Shown: piece by piece, positions 52,000-60,946 of the stretch
Position numbering within the stretch: the stretch's first letter is position 1
Layout: every line of letters starts with the position of its first letter
From: Alphaproteobacteria bacterium
GTDB lineage: Bacteria > Myxococcota_A > UBA796 > GCA-2862545
Direction: 5' to 3'
NCBI GenBank assembly: GCA_020632955.1
Contig: JACKEO010000010.1
Location: forward strand, 62,001 to 126,000
Length of the DNA: 64,000 bases
The notes under the pieces: model-generated
The model's input: the letters and a program-made list of their open reading frames with translations, nothing else
What the model was told of the DNA's origin: nothing
Databases searched by the model: none
Position numbers and translations under genes: made by a program

Positions 52000-52266
52000 C
52001 AGCCGCCACAGAGGCACAGAGGGCGCAGAGGCCGGCACAGAGGGGGGCGGGTGTGGGCCTCTGTGGCTCCCTGGGTGGGTTCCGCGGTGCCTCGGGCTTG
52101 GGGGTGTCGGGGCGGGACGTGGCGGTGGTGGGCGGCGCGTTGCCGCGCCGCTCGGCGAGGAACGGAGGGGAGGCACGGAGGGGGATCGTGGCGGGCCGGT
52201 TGGGCCTGCCGTTGCGTCCCTGCCTCTGTGCACCCCTCTGTGGCCTCTGTGCCTCTGTGGCGGCTG
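52000..52266. repeat. 267-bp element with 23-bp perfect terminal inverted repeats
   Basis: The left end starting CAGCCGCCACAGAGGCACAG (52000-52022) and the right end (52244-52266) are exact reverse complements over 23 bp. Further copies of the CACAGAGG/CCTCTGTG theme lie inside both ends. There is no ORF of note inside. It fills almost the whole 290-bp gap between the MscS-like gene and metG, which are convergent. It resembles a MITE or a dispersed palindromic repeat family; no target-site duplication is evident. The transcript could also fold into a long hairpin and act as a terminator for both genes. Confidence 0.75.
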
Positions 52267-52277
52267 ACGAAGGACCG

Positions 52278-54254
52278 CTACCTGACGACCTCCCCCGGAT
52301 CGGCGTCCACCTGGACCAGCCCGACGACCTCCTTGCCTCCCGCGGCCAGGAGCATGCCCTGGCTCTCGACGCCCCGGATGGTGGCGGGGGCGAGGTTGGC
52401 GACGACGACGACGTGGAGGCCGACGAGGTCGGCGGGGGCGTAGCGGGTGGCGATGCCGGCGACGATCTGGCGGGGCTCGGGCTCGCCCACGTCGACCTTG
52501 AGCACCAGGAGCTTGGTGGCGTCGGGGTGGGGGGCGGCCTCGAGGATGGTGCCGGCGCGCAGGGCCACCTTCGCGAAGTCGTCGAAGGTGATCGTGGCGG
52601 GGGGCCCGGCGGCCTGCTTGTCCTTCTTCTTCGGCTTCGGCGGGGGGGCGGCGGCCTCGGCCTCGGCGAACAGCGCGGCGATGGCCTCGGGCATCTCGCG
52701 GAAGCGCGGGAAGAGCGGATCGCCCACCTCCACCTCGGTGCCGGTGGTGAGCGCCTGCAGCACCTCGCCGCCGTCGAGCAGCGCGCGGAGCGTGGCTGCC
52801 GCGTCGCCTTCGGTGCGACCCAGCTTGGCGAGGAGCTCGGTGCTCTTGCCGGGCATCACGGGCGCCAGCAGCACCAGCGCCAGGTGCGACACCTCGAGCA
52901 CGGTGCGCAGCACCGCGGCGAGGCGGGCGGTGTGGCCCTCCTTGTTCAGGGTCCACGGGGCGCAGGTGTCGATGTACTTGTTGCCGGCGCGCACGAGGTC
53001 GCCCACGGCCATCAGGGCGCCCTGGAAGTCGAGGCCGTCCATGCCGGCGGCGAAGCGCTGCACCACCTCGGTGGCGAGGCGCGTGATCGCCGCGTCGTCG
53101 CTGGTGGGCGGACCGGGCGCGGGGAGCTTCCCGTCGAGCCAGTTGCGCGTCATCGTGAGGCCGCGGTGGGCCAGGTTGCCCAGGTCGTTGGCGAGGTCGG
53201 CGTTGTAGCGGGTGAGGAAGCCCTCGTAGCTGAACTGGCCGTCGGCCCCGAACGCGATCTCGCGGAGCAGGAAGTAGCGCACCGCGTCGAGGCCGAAGGA
53301 GCCCACCAGCAGGTCCACGTCGATGACGTTGCCCAGGGACTTGCTCATCTTCGCGCCGTCGGCGCTCATCCACCAGCCGTGGGCGAAGAGGCAGCGCGGC
53401 AGCGGCAGGCCCAGCGCCATCAGCATCGTCGTCCAGTAGACGGCGTGGGTGGTGAGGATGTCCTTGCCGATGAGCTGGACGTCGGCGGGCCAGGTGTCGG
53501 CGAAGCGCGGCTCGGCCTGGCCGCCCGGGAGGAAGCCGGGCTCCGAGATGTAGTTCAGCAGCGCGTCGAACCAGACGTAGGTGACGTAGTCGGGGTCGAA
53601 CGGGAAGGGGATGCCCCACGCCATGCGGGCGCGCGGACGGCTGATGCAGAGGTCGCCCAGCGGCTTGCGCAGGAAGCCCAGCACCTCGTTGCGACGGCTC
53701 TCGGGACGGATGAAGCCGGGGTGGGCCTCGAGGTGGGCCACCAGGCGCTCCTGGTAGGCGCTCATGCGGAAGAACCAGTTGGTCTCCTCCACCTTCTCGA
53801 CCGCCTGGCCCGTGTCGGGGCACTTGCCGTCCACCAGGTCCTTCTCGGTCCAGAAGCGCTCGGCGGCGGGGCTGTACCAGCCCACGTACGTGTCCTGGTA
53901 GAGCTCGCCCCGGTCGTGCAGGGCCTGGAGGCAGGCCTGCACGCAGGCCACGTGCCGCGCGTCGGTGGTGCGCATGAAGTGGTCGTAGGTGATGCCCAGC
54001 CCGGCCATCGTGCGCTGCCAGTGGACCACCATGTCGTCCACGTGGTCCTGGGGGCTCATGCCCCGCTCCTGCGCCTTCTGGAGCACCTTCTGGCCGTGCT
54101 CGTCGGTGCCCGTCATGAAGAAGACGTCGCGACCGCGCGCCCGTTGCCACCGGGCGGCCGTGTCGGCGGCGATGGTGGTGTAGGCGTGGCCCACGTGGGG
54201 CCGGCCGTTCACGTAGTAGATCGGCGTCGTGATGTACCAGGTGGCGTCGGCCAC
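52278..54254 (-). CDS. metG: Methionyl-tRNA synthetase
   Basis: The 658-aa class I aminoacyl-tRNA synthetase has TTPIYYVNGRPHVGHAY (HIGH-type HVGH), KMSKS (AKMSKSLGN) and a C-terminal EMAP/Trbp111-like tRNA-binding domain (about 550-658) after a Pro/Lys-rich linker. The zinc-knuckle region is reduced: VGWYSPAAERFWTEKDL, then GKCP, has lost the first cysteine pair seen in many homologues. GTG 54254 has GGAGG upstream on the minus strand. The 3' end abuts the inverted-repeat element. Confidence 0.93.
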   Translation of the reverse strand: MADATWYITTPIYYVNGRPHVGHAYTTIAADTAARWQRARGRDVFFMTGTDEHGQKVLQKAQERGMSPQDHVDDMVVHWQRTMAGLGITYDHFMRTTDARHVACVQACLQALHDRGELYQDTYVGWYSPAAERFWTEKDLVDGKCPDTGQAVEKVEETNWFFRMSAYQERLVAHLEAHPGFIRPESRRNEVLGFLRKPLGDLCISRPRARMAWGIPFPFDPDYVTYVWFDALLNYISEPGFLPGGQAEPRFADTWPADVQLIGKDILTTHAVYWTTMLMALGLPLPRCLFAHGWWMSADGAKMSKSLGNVIDVDLLVGSFGLDAVRYFLLREIAFGADGQFSYEGFLTRYNADLANDLGNLAHRGLTMTRNWLDGKLPAPGPPTSDDAAITRLATEVVQRFAAGMDGLDFQGALMAVGDLVRAGNKYIDTCAPWTLNKEGHTARLAAVLRTVLEVSHLALVLLAPVMPGKSTELLAKLGRTEGDAAATLRALLDGGEVLQALTTGTEVEVGDPLFPRFREMPEAIAALFAEAEAAAPPPKPKKKDKQAAGPPATITFDDFAKVALRAGTILEAAPHPDATKLLVLKVDVGEPEPRQIVAGIATRYAPADLVGLHVVVVANLAPATIRGVESQGMLLAAGGKEVVGLVQVDADPGEVVR

Positions 54255-54338
54255 GGGGCCTCCGGAGGCAGCAGGCGGTCGTATCCGGGGGGGACCGGTC
54301 GCGCCGACGCCGCGGTCGCGCCGGGCGGGTCTTCCCGG

Positions 54339-54344
54339 TAGACT
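54339..54344 (+). promoter_or_regulatory. Probable -10 element (TAGACT)
   Basis: TAGACT in GGTAGACTGG lies 26 bp upstream of the GTG at 54370, between the divergent metG and the first FG-GAP lipoprotein gene. It fits the TAnACTGG pattern seen at 18771 and 28929. Confidence 0.35.
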
Positions 54345-54369
54345 GGGGCGTTGCCGCGAGCGTGCCTCC

Positions 54370-56499
54370 GTGAGCCGTCCTCCCGTCCTGCTGGTCGTCC
54401 TCGCCGCGTGCACCACGTCGCCCTCCAGCCGCTGGGCCCCGTGGGACACCGACGGGGACGGCATCGACGACGCGCTGCAGGACGGCGGCGGGCCCGACGA
54501 TCGCGGCGACAGCGGCCCCTCGGGCGACAGCGGCGCGGGCGGCGACTCGGGGACGTCGGGCGACACGTCCGACAGCAGCGACACGTCCGACAGCAGCGAC
54601 ACGTCCGACAGCAGCGACACGTCCGACACGTCCGACAGCGGCGACACCGACCTGCCGCCCACGCCGCAGCTCTCGGGTGGGTTCACCGACCTCCTCGGCG
54701 CCTTCTGGGCGCAGGACACCTGGCAGACCTTCAAGGACGAGCTCGACATCCCCTTCGACACCGTGGCCTCGTGGGGGGACGTCGACGGCGACGGCCGCGA
54801 GGAGCTCGTGGTGGCGGGCCTGTTCACGCAGCAGGGCGGTCGCTCCCAGCACGTGATCGTGCCCGACGGCCAGGGCGGCTGGGCGGTGGACGAGGCCCTG
54901 TCCACGCTGATCTCGCTGCCCACCCACTGGGCGGTGCAGGCACTCGAGGACCTCGACGGCGACGGGCGCGACGACCTGATCCTCGGCACGGTCCAGGATC
55001 AGATGATCCACCTGGGCCGCGAGGGGGGCTTCACCGAGGCGGAGGTGTCGTACGAGCCCGGGCTGCCGGGCGGCAGCCCCGCCATGGCGCTGGTCGATCT
55101 CGACGCCGACGGCTGGGTGGACGTGCTGCAGGCCCCCTACGTGTGCGGCGGCAGCACGGTCGTGCTCCTCGCCTTCCTGCGCACCGGCGCCACCACCTGG
55201 GACGTGCGGCCCCAGATGTTCGAGCGCACCTTCGACGGCCACGCCTACGCGGTGCTCCCGATCCTCCGCGACGACGGCAGCCTGCGCGTGGCCATGCTGG
55301 GCGAGAGCTGCGACGGCTGGTCGCGTCACCCGGGCTTCTACGACCCGGGCCCGCTCACCGCGTCGGGCGAGCCCACCTTCGTCACCGTGGACCCCGTGCC
55401 CACCACGGCCAGCTTCCGTCAGCAGCCGGCCTACGCCGCGTCGCGCATCACGGCCCTGCAGCCCATGGGCGGCACGCTGCTCGACGGCGACGGCGACGGC
55501 GCGGTGGAGCTCTTCATCTCGCCCGCCACGCCGCAGATCGAGGTGATGGGCGTGGACGACGGCTACTGGCTGCGCGACCTCACGCCGGCGCTGGGCCCCC
55601 TCACGCCCCTCGGTCCCACGGGCGACGCGAAGCTGGCCTGGGGGGCATCGGCCATCGACCTCGACCTCGACGGGTGGATGGACCTGGCCGTCGGCCTCGG
55701 GGACGACACCCGCGAGTACCGGGGGTCGCCGATGAACGGCCCCTACTTCCTCGACCTGCAGTGGAACGCCCACGGGCGCGGCTTCGTCGACGTGTCCGAC
55801 ACGCTCGGGGTGCAGGCGGTGGCCGCCCAGTCCCAGCACGTGCGCACGCTCGACCTCGACGGCGACCTCGACCGCGACCTGCTCGTCTCCGGACACGCCC
55901 TGCCCGCACGGCTCTTCCGCAACGAGGTCACCCCGGAGGGCGGGCGCGTCGGCCTGCGTCTACGGGGCACCACGAGCAACCACCTGGCGCTGGGCGCACG
56001 GGTCACCGTGCAGGTGCCGGGCATGCCCCTGCAGACCCACGTGGTGGGCGGCGACGCCACGCCCGGCGGCCTGTCGGACCTGGGCCTGGTGTTCGCGACG
56101 GGCACGGCGAGCACGGTGGACGTGCGCGTGCGCTGGCCCAGCGGGCTGGTGCAGGTGGTGCCGGGCCTGGCGGTGGGCCAGGAGCACGCGCTCGAGGAGC
56201 CGGCGCTCGTCACGCTGTCGGAGGACGACCGCCACCTCCCGGCCGACGGCACCACCACCCTCCTGGTCAAGGTGATGCCCCGCACGGAGGCCGGCGCGAT
56301 CGACGCCGGTGCCGCGGTCACCATCGAGCAGACCCACGGGAGCGCCACGTGGGCGGGTCCGGCCACCTGGACGGGCGGCGTCTGGGAGCGCACCCTGGTC
56401 GCGCCCGCGGCGGCCGGCTCCTCGCGGCTCGAGATCGCCGTCGACGGGCAGCCGGTGTGGGTCCACCCGCGGGTGTGGTGGGACGCGAGCAGCCCATGA
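54370..56499 (+). CDS. FG-GAP/VCBS-repeat lipoprotein A
   Basis: The 709-aa lipoprotein has lipobox VLAAC near residue 14, an Asp/Ser/Thr-rich stalk made of DTSDSS repeats, then a beta-propeller-like series of FG-GAP/VCBS repeats with calcium-loop motifs (DVDGDGREELV, DLDGDGRDDLI, DLDLDGWMDLAVG). An ASPIC/UnbV-like C-terminal part (VRWPSGLVQVVPGL) is followed by a final beta domain. It is expected on the outer surface, binding ligand or calcium. Its stop overlaps the start of a paralogue (ATGA). Confidence 0.78.
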   Translation: MSRPPVLLVVLAACTTSPSSRWAPWDTDGDGIDDALQDGGGPDDRGDSGPSGDSGAGGDSGTSGDTSDSSDTSDSSDTSDSSDTSDTSDSGDTDLPPTPQLSGGFTDLLGAFWAQDTWQTFKDELDIPFDTVASWGDVDGDGREELVVAGLFTQQGGRSQHVIVPDGQGGWAVDEALSTLISLPTHWAVQALEDLDGDGRDDLILGTVQDQMIHLGREGGFTEAEVSYEPGLPGGSPAMALVDLDADGWVDVLQAPYVCGGSTVVLLAFLRTGATTWDVRPQMFERTFDGHAYAVLPILRDDGSLRVAMLGESCDGWSRHPGFYDPGPLTASGEPTFVTVDPVPTTASFRQQPAYAASRITALQPMGGTLLDGDGDGAVELFISPATPQIEVMGVDDGYWLRDLTPALGPLTPLGPTGDAKLAWGASAIDLDLDGWMDLAVGLGDDTREYRGSPMNGPYFLDLQWNAHGRGFVDVSDTLGVQAVAAQSQHVRTLDLDGDLDRDLLVSGHALPARLFRNEVTPEGGRVGLRLRGTTSNHLALGARVTVQVPGMPLQTHVVGGDATPGGLSDLGLVFATGTASTVDVRVRWPSGLVQVVPGLAVGQEHALEEPALVTLSEDDRHLPADGTTTLLVKVMPRTEAGAIDAGAAVTIEQTHGSATWAGPATWTGGVWERTLVAPAAAGSSRLEIAVDGQPVWVHPRVWWDASSP
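54562..54615 (+). repeat. 18-bp tandem repeat encoding Asp-Thr-Ser-Asp-Ser-Ser
   Basis: Three exact copies of an 18-bp unit (54562-54579, 54580-54597 and 54598-54615) followed by decayed half copies to about 54649. They encode the stalk between the lipid anchor and the propeller of lipoprotein A. Confidence 0.9.
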
Positions 56500-58613
56500 C
56501 CACGCTGCGCTCCGGCGGGCCGGTGGCCCTGCTCGCGCTGCTCTCCGCCTGCGGACCGGCCACGCCCCCGACGACGGACGACACGGCCCGCGGGGACGAC
56601 GACAGCGCCGGCCTCGACAGCGCCACGGACGACACCGACGAGACCAGCCTGCCCGGCGACAGCGACAGCGACGCCGGGTCCGACAGCGACACCGACCCGC
56701 CCGGCCACACCGACACCGCCGGCCACAGCGACACCGACACGGTCGACACGGTCGACACCGGCCCCCTCGACGTGCCGGCGCTGTCGGGGGGCTTCGTGGA
56801 CCTCACCGCGGGCTTCTGGGCGGCGCGATCCTGGGTGGTGCCACCCGAGGACGACGGCTTCGAGGCGATCCCCACGGTGGCCTGGGGCGATCTGGACGGC
56901 GACGGCCAGGGCGAGCTCCTCGTGGGAGGGGTGCGGGAGCGTGCCGACGCCCTGCGTGAGCGGCTGCTGCTCCGGCCGGACGGGCAGGGAGGCTGGACCG
57001 TCGACCCGACGTGGTCGGACTGGATCGCCGCGCGCACCTTCCACGACGTGCTCGCCGTGGAGGACGTCGACGGCGATGGCGTGGACGACCTGGTCTTCGG
57101 CTCGGTGGAGGAGGACGGCCTCTGGCTGGGACGCAAGCCCGCCCCCACCCGGGCCACGCTCGACGTGGACCCGTCGCCACCTGGGGGATCCACCGTGCTG
57201 GCCCTGGTCGATCTCGACGCCGACGGCTGGCTCGACCTGCTCCACGCCCCCTACACCTGCGGCACCACCGACATCGTGCTGCTCCCCTTCCTGCGCACCG
57301 GGCTGCGCCGCTGGACCGCCCGGGCCGACCTCGTGGAGCGCGGGCTCGCCGCCCACGCCTACGCCGTGCTGCCCGTGCCCCGCCCCGACGGGAGCCTGCG
57401 TCTGGCCATGCTCGGCGCCGCCTGCAAGGGTGCCGGGCCGCACCCGGGCTTCTACGACCCCGTCGCGCTCGGGGCCGACGGACTGCCCCGCTGGGCGCCC
57501 CTCGATCCCGTCCCGCCCGATGCCGGGTTCCGCCTGCGTCCCGCCTACGTGGGCGCCGCCTTCACGGTGCTCCGGCCCATGGGGGGCGCCTTCGTGGACC
57601 TCGACGGCGACGGGGCCGGGGAGCTCGTGGTCGCGCCGGCCATCGACCAGCTGCAGATCCTGTCCTCGCCCTGGGATGCGCCGATGCGCGACCGCACGGC
57701 GCGGCTCGACGCGCTGCTGCCGCTGGGCGCGGCGGGCCGTCCGATGCTGGCCTGGGGTGTGGTGCCGGTGGACCTGGAGGCCGATGGGTGGCCCGATCTG
57801 GCGGTGGGCCTGGGGGACGACGCGCGGGAGTTCCTCGGGGAGCCGCCGAACGGACCGTACTGGGTGGACCTGCAGTGGAATGCCGGCGGACGCGGCTTCG
57901 TCGACGTGTCGACCGCGGTGGGGCTCCAGCAGCTCCAGGGCCACGCGCAGCAGCTCTTCGGCGTGGACGTGGACGGCGACCTCGACCTCGACCTCCTCTC
58001 GGCGGGCCAGGGTCGACCGCCGCGGCTGTTGCGGAACGACGTGGTGGCGCACGGCGGTCGGCTGGGCCTGAGGCTGCGCGGCACCACCAGCAACCACCTC
58101 GGCGTGGGCGCGGTGGTGACCGCGGAGGTGCCGGGTCTGCCTCGCCAGACGGTGGTGGTGGGCGCTTCCGCCTCCCCCGGCGGCGTGAGCTCGCCCGAGG
58201 TGCGCCTGGCCACGGGGTCGGCCCTGGCGGTGACCGTGGTGGTGACGTGGCCCAGCGGCACGGTGCAGCGCCTGGAGGGCCTCGCGCCGGGCGTCGAGCA
58301 CGTCGTCACCGAGCCCGTCACCCTGGCGCTGTCGGAGGAGGACCGGCACCTGTCGGCGGACGGCGCGGCCACGGTGGTGGTGCAGCTCACGCCGCGACGG
58401 CCCGACGGCACGGCCGACCCCACGGCGTCGGTCACGCTGGAGCTCACGCACGGGGAGGGCACCTGGCTCGGACCGGCCACGTGGACGGGCGCGGCCTGGG
58501 AGCGCACCCTGCAGGCGCCCGCGGCGGCGGGGTCGGCGCGGGTGGAGGCCACCGTGGACGGGGTGCCCGTGCAGGTGCGGCCACGGGTGTGGTGGGACGC
58601 GGCGTCGCCCTAG
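56496..58613 (+). CDS. FG-GAP/VCBS-repeat lipoprotein B (paralogue of A)
   Basis: The 705-aa lipoprotein has lipobox LLSAC, an Asp/Thr/Ser-rich stalk and the same propeller plus C-terminal domains as the gene before it. Shared segments include GLRLRGTTSNHL, NGPYxxDLQWNA and VRPRVWWDA at the end, so the pair arose by tandem duplication. Calcium-loop motifs (DLDGDGQGELLV, DVDGDGVDDLV) are kept. The ATG overlaps the previous stop. Function as a surface receptor or adhesin is inferred. Confidence 0.78.
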   Translation: MTTLRSGGPVALLALLSACGPATPPTTDDTARGDDDSAGLDSATDDTDETSLPGDSDSDAGSDSDTDPPGHTDTAGHSDTDTVDTVDTGPLDVPALSGGFVDLTAGFWAARSWVVPPEDDGFEAIPTVAWGDLDGDGQGELLVGGVRERADALRERLLLRPDGQGGWTVDPTWSDWIAARTFHDVLAVEDVDGDGVDDLVFGSVEEDGLWLGRKPAPTRATLDVDPSPPGGSTVLALVDLDADGWLDLLHAPYTCGTTDIVLLPFLRTGLRRWTARADLVERGLAAHAYAVLPVPRPDGSLRLAMLGAACKGAGPHPGFYDPVALGADGLPRWAPLDPVPPDAGFRLRPAYVGAAFTVLRPMGGAFVDLDGDGAGELVVAPAIDQLQILSSPWDAPMRDRTARLDALLPLGAAGRPMLAWGVVPVDLEADGWPDLAVGLGDDAREFLGEPPNGPYWVDLQWNAGGRGFVDVSTAVGLQQLQGHAQQLFGVDVDGDLDLDLLSAGQGRPPRLLRNDVVAHGGRLGLRLRGTTSNHLGVGAVVTAEVPGLPRQTVVVGASASPGGVSSPEVRLATGSALAVTVVVTWPSGTVQRLEGLAPGVEHVVTEPVTLALSEEDRHLSADGAATVVVQLTPRRPDGTADPTASVTLELTHGEGTWLGPATWTGAAWERTLQAPAAAGSARVEATVDGVPVQVRPRVWWDAASP

Positions 58614-58709
58614 CGCCCCTCCGGGGGTGAACGTGGTACGTGGGGGCGGCTCCGGGACGGAGGCGCGGGGTGACGCGCCGTGTGCGCCGGAGGTCGCGGA
58701 GCCCGTCGC

Positions 58710-59621
58710 ATGGTCCGAGCGCTCGGCTACAGCCAGAACACCTTCGACCCGGCGAACCCGGGCCGGCTCTGCCGGGGCCGCGAGCGGTGGATCGAGCCCT
58801 TCGACCTGGAGGGCGAGCCCACCCTGTACCGGCTCGTGGTGAGCGGCGCGGAGTTCTCGGACGACTCGGCGGCCGACGCGCGGCGCGGGCTGGGCCACTC
58901 CGGCTTCGACATCGCCTCCATCGTCACCACGCTCCTGCCCCGCCGCGACCTGGTGGCCTTCGTGGAGGACGGCCACCCGGCCGACATCCCCGACGAGGCC
59001 GAAGGTGTCGAGCTCTACACGGGCCACCGGGGCGGCGGACGCAGCGAGGAGCTGATGGTCCGCTGGTTCCAGCACGTCTCGGGGCTCACCGCGCTGCGGC
59101 AGGTGGTGGAGGAGGACGAGGCTCCCCACGTGCTCGGCTTCGCCGCCCTGCAGCCCGGCGTCGAGCTGGACGAGGACGTGCGGCAGCGCTTCTTCCTGCT
59201 CACCGGCATGGGCTCCCTCGACAGCCCCCCGGCGCGCTTCCAGCCGGCGGCCCTCCCCGACGTGCTCGAGGTGGCGAAGGCCGTGGTGCTGCTGCACCGC
59301 GACAAGCACGGCCCGGTGGTGGCGGTGTACACGCGGGAGCCCCTCGAGGCCGAGGCGCGCCTGCGGGAGCTCGCGCAGGAGGCGGGCACGCTGCCCGTGC
59401 GCTTCGCGATCCCGCCGATGCTGGCACGCTGGGACCGCGCGCTCGCCGAGGCCCGCGAGGCCTGGATGGCCAGCTCCGACGAGGAGTTCCCCGTGCCCGC
59501 CGCGCCCGAGCCCAGCACCTGGGAGCCCCGTCGTGGTCGGCGCCGCGGGCGCGATCGGGCGGGCCTGTCCGAAGAGGCCTCGCGGCTGGAGCGCCGCGCG
59601 CGCTCGGGCGACGAGGAGTAG
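58710..59621 (+). CDS. Hypothetical cytoplasmic protein
   Basis: The 303-aa protein has no signal peptide or membrane span. The N-terminal ~250 residues look globular; the last ~45 residues are Arg/Glu-rich and probably disordered (RRGRRRGRDRAG). No recognised domain. The ATG at 58710 follows a GGAGG-like site within the 96-bp gap after lipoprotein B. Function unknown. Confidence 0.6.
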   Translation: MVRALGYSQNTFDPANPGRLCRGRERWIEPFDLEGEPTLYRLVVSGAEFSDDSAADARRGLGHSGFDIASIVTTLLPRRDLVAFVEDGHPADIPDEAEGVELYTGHRGGGRSEELMVRWFQHVSGLTALRQVVEEDEAPHVLGFAALQPGVELDEDVRQRFFLLTGMGSLDSPPARFQPAALPDVLEVAKAVVLLHRDKHGPVVAVYTREPLEAEARLRELAQEAGTLPVRFAIPPMLARWDRALAEAREAWMASSDEEFPVPAAPEPSTWEPRRGRRRGRDRAGLSEEASRLERRARSGDEE

Positions 59622-59678
59622 GAGTCACCCTGGGCTGCCCGGCGACGTACCCGGGCCACCCTCGTCCCTGGAGTGCCG

Positions 59679-60551
59679 ATGCGAGCCCTCACCCCCCTCC
59701 TCGTCCTCGCCGCCGCCTGCGGCACCGCCGACAAGGGCACCGACACCGTCGACACCGACGGCGACACGGACGTCGGCACCGACACCTTCGACACCGACGC
59801 GGAGGCCTGCGTGTCCTCGGCCACGGTGTCCACCTCGTGCGCGCTCGACGCGGGCACCGCCCTGTTCGGCACGCTGGTCGACGGCGCGGGTGCGCCCCTG
59901 GGTCGCGGTGGCTTCCTGGTGCAGTACTGCCGCGACGTGTGCCTCACGCCCACCTGCTTCGACGGCAACTCCTGGGCCTTCGCCGACGTGGAGCCGGGCG
60001 ACGGCTCCTTCCACATCAAGCCCACCTGCGCTGACGACCGCTTCGCCGACGTGTACGCGCCGCTCGTCGTGGACGCGGGCACCCAGCGTGGCGTCGACGT
60101 GGTCATCCCGAAGCTGGGCGCCGCCGTCGCGCTCCCCGACGCTGCCACCGAGATCGAGGTGGTGGCCGGCGTGCACCTCACGCTGGGGAAGGACTCGCTG
60201 ACGCCGCCGCCGCTGGAGCCGAAGGCCACCGAGGTGGCCGGCGTCGATGCCACGGCCGTGGCCGCCCCCATCGAGGGTCTCGGTGCCGGCACGGTGCGCG
60301 CCGTCTTCTACCTGTCGCCCTTCGACTACACGTCGTCCGCGGGTGTCGCGGTGCGGCTCGACAACAGCTGGTCGCTCGCCTCCGGCGCGGCCGAGCTCTG
60401 GGTGGGCAACTACAACGCCTTCCTGGACGAGCCCGACACCGATCCCTGGCAGAAGGTGGGCACGCTCACGCTCGACGGCGACGGCAAGCTCGTGCCGGGC
60501 GCCACGCTGCCGCGGCTGTCCACGCTGGTGGTGTTCGAGCCCAGCCCCTGA
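59679..60551 (+). CDS. Lipoprotein with Asp/Thr stalk
   Basis: The 290-aa protein has lipobox LAAAC, then a short DTVDTDGDTD stalk and a mature domain with six or more cysteines in its first half (CVSS, CALDAG, YCRDVCLTPTCFDG, CADDR). A beta-rich second half resembles an Ig/carboxypeptidase-regulatory-like fold. ATG 59679 is favoured by GGAG at 59669-59672; GTG 59673 is the alternative. Surface location likely; function unknown. Confidence 0.65.
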   Translation: MRALTPLLVLAAACGTADKGTDTVDTDGDTDVGTDTFDTDAEACVSSATVSTSCALDAGTALFGTLVDGAGAPLGRGGFLVQYCRDVCLTPTCFDGNSWAFADVEPGDGSFHIKPTCADDRFADVYAPLVVDAGTQRGVDVVIPKLGAAVALPDAATEIEVVAGVHLTLGKDSLTPPPLEPKATEVAGVDATAVAAPIEGLGAGTVRAVFYLSPFDYTSSAGVAVRLDNSWSLASGAAELWVGNYNAFLDEPDTDPWQKVGTLTLDGDGKLVPGATLPRLSTLVVFEPSP

Positions 60552-60559
60552 TCGCCCTG

Positions 60560-60590
60560 CGGCGGTTTCGGACGGGCTCCGGGACCGCCG
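60560..60590. terminator. Possible terminator between convergent genes
   Basis: CGGCGGT (60560-60566) pairs with ACCGCCG (60584-60590) around a 17-nt loop in the 43-bp gap between convergent stops at 60551 and 60595. No T-run, so this is a weak call. Confidence 0.35.
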
Positions 60591-60594
60591 GGGG

Positions 60595-60861
60595 TCAGTT
60601 CGTGCTGGACCAGCCGGACACGGGCACCTGCGCCACGGGCTCGGCCAGGGCATCGGACTGCTGCCACCAGGCGGCCAGGAACATCAGGCCGGCGAGCGCG
60701 GGCACGAGGGTGAGGGTGACCACCGGCATCCACCCGTCGTGCAGCAGCGTGGCCTGCGGCCGCCCGTTCGGCTGGCGCGGCGCGGGCAGGACGAAGCGCG
60801 CCACGAACGACACGAAGGCGACCACGAGCGCGAAGATGCCGAGGGCGAGGGTGGTGGGCAT
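60595..60861 (-). CDS. Small membrane protein
   Basis: The 88-aa protein has two hydrophobic segments (about 5-27 and 47-66) separated by a polar loop and a short polar tail. No family recognised. It lies 85 bp downstream of the stop of the STAND-like gene on the same strand and may be its operon partner. Confidence 0.55.
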   Translation of the reverse strand: MPTTLALGIFALVVAFVSFVARFVLPAPRQPNGRPQATLLHDGWMPVVTLTLVPALAGLMFLAAWWQQSDALAEPVAQVPVSGWSSTN

Positions 60862-60946
60862 GGCTTCCCCGGACCAGGAGTCACGCGGCGCGGGTGCCGC
60901 GGTCTTCTCCTGACACGTCTGCGGACTTTCCGCAAGCCGCTTCGGA

